Under the pieces are notes generated by a model. That model saw only the letters and a list, made by a program, of their open reading frames with translations, did no database searches and was not told the DNA's origin. The translations under genes were made by a program, and so were the position numbers. From Acanthosoma haemorrhoidale (Eukaryota > Arthropoda > Insecta > Hemiptera > Acanthosomatidae), in the NCBI GenBank assembly GCA_930367205.1, contig CAKNEZ010000023.1, forward strand, positions 1 through 64,000: a stretch of 64,000 nt of DNA, read 5' to 3'. Below, piece after piece: positions 1 through 9,202 of this stretch. The first letter of the stretch is position 1. The number at the start of each line of letters is the position of its first letter.

Positions 1-435
1 GTATCGTCAGTCAAGTGGGTAAATGTTTGAGATTTCTTGCTGCTTCCATTCATTAATGTTTAGTGAGATCTAATTCTGGGCTTTAAGAATAGCCTGTTTC
101 GACGGGAGTGGGTCTCGCTTCAAATTCAATGTTAACGTTTTTGTAAAGAATGCCTTACTTGCATCAGTGTTCAGAGGGTTCTAGTGCATAAATTTGAGTT
201 TCTCGAGTCAGGATAAGATGCTTGCATGCTGTGTTGATGTACTCCAATAGTTTCTGTAATATTTTCGCCATTCCTGTCCCAATAAGTTCATTTTATACAA
301 TTGTCAAGTCCATTATCTATCTGCTTATGTAATTCCTACTAACCCATTAACTATCGATGGTTCTAAAAGTGAATATAACTCTTCGAAACTCAATTTTATA
401 AAATCGGTGATTTTGAAAATGGATTGACTTTTCAG

Positions 436-556
436 AGGACCCGACGATGGTCTCGACATCGATGACATGGACATCGAAGAAGGCTTGTCACCTAATTGCT
501 TATTACCATTGGAATCTGACCTGGAAATCGATTTGTCTGATATTGAACCTTTATAA
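436..556 (+). CDS. possible 3'-terminal exon of an unidentified host gene
   Basis: A pyrimidine-rich TTTTCAG acceptor is followed by an open frame of 39 codons ending in TAA at 554-556. The frame (first full codon at 437) encodes a strongly acidic tail with clustered Asp and Glu (for example DDGLDIDDMDIEEG), ending in a second acidic patch. Acidic tails like this occur in nuclear proteins and transcription factors, but I cannot name the family. No upstream exon was recognised. The opposite strand is also open here (325-576), so coding on plus is not proven. The call rests on the acceptor and the compositional bias alone. Confidence 0.25.
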
Positions 557-1833
557 AAATATTGTTTTATTTCCATTTTATATTCTGCTAAGATTAGTGT
601 TAGTATCCCTTAAAATTTTCAGCTCCGAGTCGTCCTTTTATAGAACAAATTTAAGTTATTAAATATAAAACAACATCCATTGGGTTTGCCTGAAAAAAAA
701 AAAATTAGACGTACAAAATGTATTGGTAACTTGGATAAAATGCAAATTGCTATCAATTGACTGGATATAAAAAAAAATATAAGGATTTCAACTACTATTT
801 TATTTTAATCATTCCTACTAAAATTTATTATCCATTTTTATTATTGTTAGTTGTATCATAATAACCACTTAATTCCTATCATTATTTTAGTTTTGTCTTT
901 TAAAAAAAAATTGTGTTCATGCAAATTTGTCCTTTTTTTTTTGTTGCTATTCACGAAATTAATTTTTATGAATGATAATTTAATTAGCTTATATTACTTA
1001 TTCCTTTGATTGAACAAATTTCCAGGGTTATAAATGATAAATTTTGTTTTCTGGGTTATAGAAAAGAGCAACAAAAAAAAAAAATTAGTAGACTTATAGA
1101 GATTAGTTTATGTTTAATGTAGCTAGTTATTTATTGAGTACCTGGTTTGTTTCAAGATCGTTAAATGTAAACCATTTAGTTGTTTAGTACCATTCCTCCA
1201 TTGAGAATATAATTAATTATGCATGTGTGGATTTTAAAAATAACTGTTTCAATTAAGTAGCTTTATGATTTTTTTTTTAATTTGAATGATACAATAATTA
1301 CTACTTGCTTATGATATCTCTTCAAAAATATCGAAATCATCGGTGAATCGATTATTACATATAATATCCAGACCAAAATTTACTAAGACATACTCTGAGA
1401 AAATTACTAATCTTTGGTTGTTTTTTTTTTTTTTTTTTTGTTAAACAAAAGAGTAATTATAAAATGCATAACGTCTGTCGAGAAAGCGCTCTTGTGCAGA
1501 ATCCGTAATGACCAGTCGTAAAAATACTGTTATGGCGGATAACCGTTCTTCATCTCGCCATCGTGTCTTTGGGCATAGAACTGTCTTAAATTTTTTTATT
1601 TTTTTTCCAAATCACATGTAAATATCTATGGCCTTTCAATAAGCAAGTTTCAAACTTTCAATGTTAATAATAATATGATAGGATATTAAGCTTCACTTGT
1701 GTTTACTTAGTTATCTATACCCTTAATTAGTGAAAAAAAAAAAGTATATTTGACTGCCACTTTTGTAATTAAATTGTTTCAGCCCTTTCTTCAATAGTAC
1801 TTTAACAGTTTTTATTGATTTTTTATCAATTAG

Positions 1834-1905
1834 GATTCTGACGCTGGGAGCGGAAGGGCACAGTTCCCAAAAAATCCAAAACGACAAAGAGTTTCTCGAA
1901 GATGA
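1834..1905 (+). CDS. possible 3'-terminal exon with basic tail
   Basis: A T-rich tract ending in ATTAG is followed by 23 codons and a TGA at 1903-1905. The encoded tail goes from Ser/Gly/Asp-rich to strongly basic, ending in an NLS-like cluster (PKRQRVSRR). It lies in otherwise AT-rich DNA, so the locally GC-richer coding-like patch stands out. It could be an alternative last exon of the same gene as 436-556, but nothing links the two. No family is recognised. Confidence 0.22.
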   Translation, partial: DSDAGSGRAQFPKNPKRQRVSRR

Positions 1906-2439
1906 TTTTTATCTCATATAAAATAAACTTGGTTATTTCAAGACTTTTTTTATTATTTTTATCTATCTACTTGTCTTTAGTTTCCTAATGGTTTATTTGT
2001 GACTTACTTGTATTCTTTTTTTTTTTTAAATAATAATATTAAGTACTTTCTGAAGTGTATTAGTAAGAAAAAAATTAATTTATGGCAATGTTAGTTTTTA
2101 ATTGGTATTTTAGCTTAAGGGGTTTCGTTTTTGTTTTTTTTATGTATTCCTATTAGATTATAGATTGTTTTTGTCGTTTAATTGTCATAAAAAAAGAAGT
2201 TCCTAGATTATAGTTTCATATATTATCATATGATGTTATACTTAATTTCTAAGATCATTTTGTTTTTAGTTATAATGTATAATAAATAAATGGTGTTCGT
2301 GAAAATTTATGCATTTATTTTTGTTCCTAGGCACGATATTAATTAATTTCATTTACAAACAATTGAGTTTAATACAATTATTAAAACAACAATAAGATAA
2401 TTAAGTACAGCTTACTCATTACTCCCTTCTTTTTTTCTT

Positions 2440-3262
2440 CATAGCCCTTTTAAATTTACAGATAATTATAGATCCTCAGGCGAATCTATTTACAAATTAT
2501 TTTTGTATTTCCTGTAGCGTCGCTACATTATATACAGGTTTTGCTATAAAAATTATATAATGATATACATTATACGTGACTGGACTAAACTGACTAATAA
2601 AGGTGATGGGGCTCACCTTTTTGATCAACCTTAACACTAACTTACATACTAATTTTTAACCTAGTTTTTCCCCGACAGTCTGTTGCCTTCGATGCGAGAG
2701 GGGTGGTGGGGCCATAGTGTTAAACACTGGTGTTGGTCAGGTGCTGCAACGAGTCAAAAAGCATGATGTGTCTCCGGCGGATGAACTCACCCACCGATGG
2801 CACACCAAGCAACGGGTGCAGCTCAGCGTTCTTCAACCTCTCGAAAGAGGTATGTCGGACCACTTTTCGCATGATCCCATTCTGGAAATGTTGGAGACAT
2901 TTGGCTGTATTGTCAGTAAAGTGGGTAAATAGCGGGGCACCGTACAGCAGAGCTGGCCGGAGGACACATTTATAGATCGTCAGTTTGAGACAAAGCGACA
3001 GGTTAGGTGAAGTTAGCAAGTGCGATAGCCGGTAAGACCTGTGTCGTACATTTTCTATTTTATTACTAAAATGAGTAGAGAAATGGAGATGCCTATCCAT
3101 TTTCATACCCAGATAGTGCATTTAGAAAGCTGGCGAGTTCTCTTGCCCTCCTATACTATACAATTTTGGCAAGGATTTTTTCCCCTTTTGGAGGGAGAAG
3201 ATTACGCAGTCGGTCTTCCCGGCGTTTACACTGATGGTTAGCATGCCCAGTCTGTCACTGAT
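2440..3262 (-). mobile_element. Jockey-like LINE, 5'-truncated copy A
   Basis: The minus strand carries the end of a non-LTR retrotransposon ORF2. An open frame at 2720-3121 covers the post-RT region (SYRLSHLLTSPNLSL, LRPALLYGAPLFTHF, EFIRRRHIMLFDSLQHL). Upstream of it, in a shifted frame (to about 3260), the thumb-side motif ISVNAGKTDCVIF is readable, so at least one frameshift is present near 3122. The 3' UTR (about 2452-2560) is nearly identical to that of copy B at 40690-40790. The protein aligns by eye with the longer copy at 34551-35786. This is a dead 5' truncation. Confidence 0.85.
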
Positions 3263-3699
3263 AACGTAATAACGTAACGTAACGAGTAATAACTCCCACT
3301 CATGGATTCAAGTTAAGAAATAATAAATTGTTTTCTGGAGTATGAGAAGGTAGGAATATACTATAAATAAATAAATATTAAAATTACCTGATTAGTTTAT
3401 AAAGAGTAAAATAAAGTGGAAATGTGGTAAGTGTACACAATCCTGTATGGTAGTGCCACTTGTCCAAGGATATACGTATTCAAATAAAAAATTTTCTATC
3501 TCTCTACAATATAGTTACAAAAAAAAAAATCGAATACTCGGGTCATTTTTAGTTTCTAAAATCATGTAAATGATACAACATCGACTGTGCAAACCGAGAC
3601 AAACAAAATTAATCATTAAAAGCAACAATCAATAAAACCTGTATAAAAATTGTATTATACTATAAAAAATTAAATACATAGATTGAAAAAACACAATAA
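3263..3699. other. AT-rich spacer, no gene seen
   Basis: Short A-rich repeats (GTAACGTAACG near 3267) and AT-rich DNA. I see no supported feature. Confidence 0.5.
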
Positions 3700-4440
3700 T
3701 ACTGTCGGGTCAAGATTGTCGAATATCCCCAGAGAGGACGCTCACCGCGGGCTAGGGTCACTACAACCTCTTAGCCTCTTAGCCGTCCGGCGAGCGCCAA
3801 GAAAGAGATAAAGCGGGCGGACCTGTAGTCTTTCACCCTGGCTGGTGGCCTAGTCGGTGGGCAGCTTAATTCATTTTAACTGACTCCATAAGATCTTAGA
3901 AGGTGTGCCCCGGCAGTCCACTATGTTCAGGAGAAGAGGAACAGGGTAGGTTTATAGGTAGTTTATGTGGTCTTGGATTGACCACGAATTCACACTCGGT
4001 ATCTGAGGGTAGGCGAAACCCGTCCGGATCCCAAAGGCGAGTGTGAACCGGAAAGAAGCAGACAGGATTGCCGTAAGAGACGCTACTAGGTAACGTTAGT
4101 AGGACCCAGGTGGTCGTCGTCCGCAAGGAAGAAATCTCTTCCAAGGAGGTGCTAGTTTTAGCGAGACGAAGGCAGAGAATCCCATTAGGAAAGTGTGGGG
4201 TCTGACAAGGCCGGACTAAAAAAACATAGCGAGGTTAGGAAGAGATATGCAGAGGTAGTTAAATGAGAAGGCCATGGTTTCAGTAGAGCAGCAAGCGCCA
4301 GTTCAGAGAGAGAAAGAGAGAGAGAGAGAAGTGTTCTAGGTCCCGGTTCAGTGAGTTCTATCTTCCGCCCTAAGGAGTTCGGTTATATAGGCAGGCCAGT
4401 CGTGGTGGGGATGGCTCCCCACTTGCAGCTGTTTCTCCCC
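3700..4440 (-). repeat. dispersed repeat family R1, copy 1 (minus)
   Basis: The reverse complement of this block matches the block at about 36040-36620 over several hundred bases. Shared strings include TCCGGCCTTGTCAGACC, AAAACTAGCACCTCCTTGG and the segment with GTTCACACTCGGTATCTGAG read on plus. Shorter copies lie at 50341-50480 and 52440-52620. The block contains a (GA)n tract near 4303-4330 and a TATA-like GGTTATATAGGCAGG near 4381. The GC content is well above the flanks. It may be an LTR or leader of a GC-rich retroelement, but no ORF or terminal repeat confirms that. Confidence 0.6.
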
Positions 4441-5195
4441 CCTATCCGACTGACGTCATAACATTTATTATAAACATATGGAAACATAGATAGATATTTT
4501 CTGGTCCGAGAAGAGGGTAACTTCTAATTATTCGTAACTAAGAGGTGGCCAAAACAAATACATTAATCCTATGGCATAAAACAATTAAAACTTGTAAAAT
4601 GGTTCCTATGAAACAGGCGGTTAAAAGAGATTGGTTAATTGCACGTATCTCTCTCTACCACTGCCTTTATTTAGTAGGTATGGAGGGGGTGAGTTTCGAA
4701 CAATTATTTGAAATCATTACTGTTTAATAAACTATATTACCATAGAGACGGAAGAATCGTTATTTAACTGGACACGAGGTTGAAGTTACTTGCAACTTTC
4801 CTGATACTTTCCAAATTGGATTCCCTCCCCTACGAAGAAATTTCAGAGCAAAATCAGTTTCATCTAAAGAATAGAATATAACTTGTAGCGTAAAAACAGG
4901 AGTCAGAACTTGTGTCAACAACATTGTAGCAAATCAACAAGGACGAGGCAATTCCATCTAATAATTTTTTTGTTGTTTTTTGCTTGTGACAAACTGTCTT
5001 CAGGCCCAGTACTAGACAAACATGGCAGTACACAAAGAGTACTGATTTCGCAAGCCCATGGATCGCTGAGTTCTCAGCGATGTTTTCAATTGTGGATCCT
5101 TCAATGGTCTGTACTTATAACAATTTTATAGCGCAGGATCTGTTTGGGGTTTGTTGTCGAATTTAAATTCAATTAAAACCCAGGCCTTCATTTAT
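4441..5195. other. AT-rich spacer, no gene seen
   Basis: No coding motif or repeat boundary was recognised in this stretch. Short open frames here (for example 4545-4727 and 4910-5131) show no family resemblance. Confidence 0.5.
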
Positions 5196-5321
5196 TATTT
5201 AAAATAAAATGGGACATGCAATATTAAGGGATGTGTGTATTTAAAATAAAATGGGACATGCAATATTAAGGGATGTGTGTATTTAAAATAAAATGGGACA
5301 TGCAATATTAAGAGATGTGTG
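5196..5321. repeat. 42-bp tandem repeat, three copies
   Basis: Three head-to-tail units start at 5196, 5238 and 5280. Each begins TATTTAAAATAAAATGGGAC and ends GATGTGTG. The first two are identical; the third differs by one base (AAGGGATG to AAGAGATG). After the third unit the sequence diverges at TATTTTG. Confidence 0.95.
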
Positions 5322-6344
5322 TATTTTGTCCACTTGTAGAGAGTTCAAACTGAAGTTTGTTCATTTTCATTGAATTAAATTAAATTACCTGGCTTATCAG
5401 AGCTTTTAAGGAAACTTCAATTCGTTTACTTCTCTCTGTTTAAATTAAATTTCGTCCCAAAACAAACCCCGATTGTTATAACTTTAAAAAATAAATTGTC
5501 TGTGACTCTACAAGAGAAATGAGCAAGGGACACTTAACAGACAATATCATTAATTTTAATGGATAATGATTCATTTGAATTCATTTAATTGGGCATCAGA
5601 AACCAAAACAGATTTTTTAAAACTAAACCTAACTTTTTACACAACATTTGCTTAATAACTAGTTATTCTAGTCGGACTGATCAGTATTAATATTGTTAGA
5701 AGGTACCTTCATATTTGATTGTTCTGTTGTTGATCTTGAAGTGGGTTGGAAATGACTCTTGAGTCCAAAGGTCTTGCTGTTATCGAATCCTTGCATTGTC
5801 GATGTTTACTTCTGATGCGGGGTGGTTTGATGTGTGAGTCACTGTCACGAGGAAACTGGGGAGGCATCTCGGTGGTTCACTCCGGCTTTACTTGAGTGAC
5901 TTTACCGAACCTTTGTTACTTTTATAAAAATTTAGCATTTGATTGACTTTAAACTTTAACTTTTGGAGCTGAGACGATGTGTGATCCCTCTTTCAAGGCT
6001 GGGAGAGAACTTCGAATTGTTACAATGGGTCAATTGTTACCCACGCAATTTCCTAAAATATTTAGTGTACGCTACACCCTGGCCGAACGCCCCCCCCCCC
6101 CCTCTTGTAATTTCTATATTTGTCAATCTACTGGTCAGAAGATTTTGTTTTTCTATTTTAATGGTGAGTACATGTACATTAATAAAACAAACATATATAT
6201 ATTTTTTAATACCAAGGTAAGCATAACAAAAATATCGCTTGAAGTTTATTGTAATTATGTCATAAAAAACAGTTCAAACGTTAAATTATTAAATTAAACC
6301 TTACTGTACACATATTTATGAATTTAATAAATTCAAATTCTTGA
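5322..6344. other. AT-rich spacer with a C tract, no gene seen
   Basis: Contains a C homopolymer near 6091-6102. Open frames at 5963-6297 cross this tract but have no recognisable domain. I found nothing else to support. Confidence 0.5.
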
Positions 6345-6573
6345 CTCTTCGCAATGTTTCATATTTTGACAAAGCGGTTTCAAACAGTCAACTCAGTGCT
6401 TTAATACTCAACTTAAATGATATTATGGAATTAGTAAAAATTCATACAACCAGAAACATTCTTTAATTTTTACATTTGCATTCTATATTTCATTGAAATT
6501 GACTTTTAAAGAACTGATGATGGCTTTTTGACCGTTTAAAGCGGTTTGCCGAAATATGAAACATTGCGGAGAG
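6345..6573. mobile_element. foldback/MITE-like element with ~42-bp imperfect inverted ends
   Basis: The left end (from about 6350, CGCAATGTTTCATATTT...) is the imperfect reverse complement of the right end (to about 6568, ...AAATATGAAACATTGCG). The match runs about 42 bases including the AAAGCGGTTT/AAACCGCTTT portion. Within the right arm lies CTGATGA (6514-6520), then a self-complementary segment (ACCG at 6531-6534 with CGGT at 6542-6545; GGC with GCC), then GAAA (6551-6554). That is the core order of a hammerhead ribozyme. No target duplication is obvious. It may be the tail of a Penelope-like element or a MITE. Confidence 0.5.
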
Positions 6574-7537
6574 AGGGGAAGTTTGATTTCATAAATTTAT
6601 AACACCACCGTTACCACGTCGTCGATCTTTTTTTCCGAGATGGGTCCATAACAACCGACAACAGCCGAGTTTTTTTATTCATGAACACGAACCAGTAGTA
6701 AAAAATCGAGTAAGTAAGCATTTTTTTTATTGATGAAAAAAACATCTAGTGAAAAATCAGCAAACTTTTGTGATATTAATAGAATGATTATTTTTTAGAA
6801 GACTTTTCCAGGATTTATTCGTAAAAACGAGGTTATTCTTTGTTCAATCTTTTTCAAGTCCTCCGTCTTCAGAATATTAATTGGAATTTCAGAAAAGTAG
6901 CACTGATATTCAGAAATTTTAGGCATTTTTTGACAAACGCCTCTGGTTCTGGATAAAGAAAAGTGATTTTTGACTTAACTGGTTGTCAATGTACGTTCGA
7001 GCCAATACTTCACTCCACCCTATTTCTTCAGGTCATATATTCGTAATATTTATGAACTCGAAATGAAAACTTTGTCGTTCAGTACGCTTTTTCCAAAAGT
7101 TCTCAAATATAGCCTAAATATATGCAAGCCTTAATGTTAGAGAAGACTACTGTAGCGACCTCCTTGACTTCGAATTAGTTCACATTAAATGATTTTAATA
7201 TAAACTTTATGTATACATGTAACATGTTAAAACATATTACACGAAAAAATTCGAGTTGAGCTCTTTTCGAAAATAGCGATATTCGCAACTTTCACTTAAC
7301 CCCCCCCCCCGTTTCACTTATTGCATTCAACTCATTTGTGTTTTTTTGTTTTGATATTAGACACATATGTACATCGGCCCATTATTATTCATAAGCAAAT
7401 CCAAAAATTAGCATTATATAGTATTTCTATATAGTTTTCTTTTTTTGTCAGTTGTACTTCTTGTTTGTTATTCTTAGGGGACAATGCCCCAGAATAAACC
7501 TTAAAGTTACAGCTCAGGAGATATGAAAGGTGGTGGA
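6574..7537. other. spacer left of the Polinton, no gene seen
   Basis: AT-rich DNA with a C tract at 7301-7310. An open frame on minus that runs into the Polinton TIR is an artefact of the TIR sequence. I see no supported gene. Confidence 0.5.
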
Positions 7538-7543
7538 TACGAT
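7538..7543. repeat. left 6-bp target site duplication TACGAT
   Basis: TACGAT immediately precedes the left Polinton terminus. The identical hexamer follows the right terminus at 22268-22273. Six base pairs is the duplication size known for Polintons. Confidence 0.95.
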
Positions 7544-8080
7544 AGTAGTACAGATTAGCGGGTTGAGTAAGAGCACGAAGGAAATGACCTTGAGGCGTGC
7601 TGTAGCAGGGTCCCGTTTGACCTTGGGGTCGTTGACCCCCCTTGCTCAGGCGGGAGGGGTGTTGTGCTAGGGCCAGGGGGGGTTTGTTTATGTTATGAAA
7701 TACCGGTTTTGGTTGACCTTGACTGGTTGAATACGGATTAGAATCACGATGTGGCAACGCTGTTGATGAGGGGTGGCAACAGCGCGGAGCAGGTGTGAGG
7801 GCAGGTGTGTTCATTAAGAAATTCGATCCTTGTCGTCATCGGTTGTGAATATATAGGTCGTTTCATTCATTGGAGTGGTTTGACCTTTGATGACGTTGAC
7901 TTCCGCTCGACTGGTCTTATATTTGTTTACTTCCGCGTTGACGCGGGCGGTTTCCTCGGTGAGAGGACCTTGAGGGGCGCTTTAAGTAGTACAATTGATC
8001 ATCAGTAGTAGACATATTAATCAGCTGTGCGACGACATTCTCGTATGTGTTTTTGACGTAGTTCAGGTTGTTTATTTTCG
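7544..8080 (+). repeat. Polinton left terminal inverted repeat (537 bp)
   Basis: Each base at position p pairs with position 29811 minus p in the right TIR with no indel seen. One mismatch was noticed (8070 versus 21741). The TIR is GC-richer than the interior and holds stop-free frames on both strands that are mirrored in the other TIR; these are not treated as genes. The terminal motif AGTAGTACA recurs inside the TIR at 7985-7993. Confidence 0.95.
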
Positions 8081-8137
8081 GGCGGTTTCCTCGGTGAGAG
8101 GACCTTGAGGGGCGCTTTAAGTGGTATAATTTATCAC
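7945..8137 (+). repeat. direct repeat pair straddling the left TIR boundary
   Basis: A segment starting GGGCGGTTTCCTCGGTGAGA at 7945 recurs at 8080 and runs to about 8137. The first ~46 bases are identical and the rest is similar (AGTAGTACAATTGATC versus AGTGGTATAATTTATC). The first copy is inside the TIR. The second starts exactly where TIR homology stops and has no partner at the right end. Confidence 0.9.
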
Positions 8138-8184
8138 AATACATTTTCTCTTCGTCTTGAGGTAATTAGACATATACATTAATG

Positions 8185-8280
8185 TCAACCTCGATGAGAT
8201 GTGACTTTAATCGAAGTCAAATCCGAGGAAATGTGTCCTTAATCGAAGTCAACTCCGAGGAGATGTGTCTTTAATCAATT
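8185..8280 (+). repeat. 32-bp tandem repeat, three copies
   Basis: Units begin at 8185, 8217 and 8249, each of the form TCAANTCCGAGGAGATGTG followed by a TTAATCGAAG-like end. They differ at a few positions. They lie between the TIR and the promoter of the leftmost gene, so they may be part of the control region. Confidence 0.85.
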
Positions 8281-8560
8281 GTACCAAGGTTTCAGGAGCA
8301 TGTGAACTTGGATGCAATGAGAGGTGTGTTCGATCGTCTAGCAATATTTGTCTTTGTCAAGGAGAATTAAATGAAATTAACTTAATTGCCCCCCAGAGTT
8401 TCTCTTTGTAAAAAACAATCAATTGTACCAAGGTTTCAGGAGCATGTGAACTTGGATGCAATGAGAGGTGTGTTCGATCGTCTAGCAATATTTGTCTTTG
8501 TCAAGGAGAATTAAATGAAATTAACTTAATTGCTCCCAGAGTTTCTCTTTGTAAAAAACA
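8273..8560 (+). repeat. 144-bp tandem duplication
   Basis: The unit starting AATCAATTGTACCAAGG at 8273 is repeated from 8417. The copies are nearly identical; the main difference is the C tract before AGAGTTTCTC (GCCCCCCAGAG versus GCTCCCAGAG). It sits directly upstream of the TATA box at 8574. Confidence 0.92.
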
Positions 8561-8573
8561 ATACATTTTCTTG

Positions 8574-8581
8574 TATATAAG
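8574..8581 (+). promoter_or_regulatory. TATA box for the leftmost Polinton gene
   Basis: TATATAAG lies about 35 bases upstream of a TCATT initiator-like element (8607-8611). A 5' UTR and a UTR intron follow before the ATG at 8754. Confidence 0.55.
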
Positions 8582-8667
8582 ACCATAGGATTTGCTATAC
8601 CTTTATTCATTTAGCTGCTTCAGTTCTCTTTGCAACCATAGCTGCTTCGATTCTCCTTGCATCCATT

Positions 8668-8753
8668 GTAAGTAAGTTTTTATTTTTCTTTGAATCGTTA
8701 TATGTTTATTTAATTGCACCACTATATACCTAAGCAAATAATATGATTTTTAG
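8668..8753 (+). other. 5' UTR intron of the small leftmost gene
   Basis: A strong GTAAGTAAG donor at 8668 and a TTTTTAG acceptor ending at 8753 delimit an 86-base AT-rich intron. The acceptor abuts the ATG of the coding exon. Confidence 0.6.
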
Positions 8754-9112
8754 ATGTCTCTCCTTAAAAAATTAAACGAGAGTAGTCCTACATATAAGAA
8801 CATTAGCGAATTGACTATTGGACGGTCATACGAGATAATAAAACTGACCAAAAAGGAGACAGAATATGGTCCTTCCATTGAGGCCATATTAGAAGATGAA
8901 GAAGAAGGAAAACTGCGAACTTTCCTACCAAAACGATATACATGTGCGTTCACTGAGGAAGAATTAGCAAGCTATAGAGGTACAGCATATTTAAATATAT
9001 AATAAATATAATATTTTTTTAATTAGCTAAGTGATTATTCTCGTTTTTAGGGGGCCTGAAATTGCAATACCTTGGAAAAAAGAAAAATGCATATGACATT
9101 AAATTTGAATAG
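8754..9112 (+). CDS. small spliced protein (possible OB-fold/ssDNA-binding type), two exons
   Basis: Exon 1 is 8754-8979 and exon 2 is 9051-9112, ending in TAG at 9110-9112; the product is about 95 aa. The intron (8980-9050, 71 bp) has GT at 8980 and a TTTTTAG acceptor, and the reading frame passes across it. Without splicing the frame ends at 9002. The protein shows a beta-rich pattern with an invariant-looking FLPKRY segment (about residues 60-65) and a C-terminal LQYLGKKKNAY. Small proteins of this type are common next to polB in animal Polintons. A ssDNA-binding OB-fold role is my inference from size, pattern and position and is not established. The stop abuts the polB frame. Confidence 0.7.
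8980..9050 (+). other. 71-bp spliceosomal intron
   Basis: It is flanked by GAG|GTACAG and TTTTTAG|GGG. It is AT-rich and contains an in-frame stop if unspliced. It joins two coding pieces in phase 1. Confidence 0.65.
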
Positions 9113-9202
9113 TTGGCGCATTTTATTTATGAGGTTTTTGATATTTTTTATATTTTCATTAGTTTGGTTTTGGCTTTATATATTTTAGTGTTAAGAGTAA
9201 AA

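Larger units (their letters stand above)
1..2439. other. AT-rich intergenic DNA, no clear gene
   Basis: This stretch is AT-rich with many A and T homopolymers. The first ~25 bases match a piece of the Jockey-like LINE seen at 41195-41220 (shared TGTCAGTCAAGTGGGTAAAT apart from one base at the edge), so the window opens in or beside a tiny LINE scrap. Two possible terminal exons on the plus strand are listed separately (436-556 and 1834-1905). I see no other support for a gene. Confidence 0.6.

Noticed and set aside
1..30. LINE fragment at the window edge
   Set aside because: Only about 25 bases match the Jockey copy; too short to annotate as an element.
5196..5321. CRISPR-like array
   Set aside because: The units are contiguous 42-bp repeats with no unique spacers, in eukaryotic DNA.
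7389..8144. Open frames in the left TIR, mirrored at 21803-22275, including a Pro/Gln-rich 141-codon frame
   Set aside because: They are identical at both ends because the TIRs are identical, extend past the TIR into unrelated flank on one side, and have no recognised domain.
9113..9202. N-terminal extension of polB with a hydrophobic stretch (possible membrane anchor)
   Set aside because: No ATG in this part; it starts right after the stop of the preceding gene and is AT-rich leader sequence. The ATG at 9203 begins the conserved zinc region.
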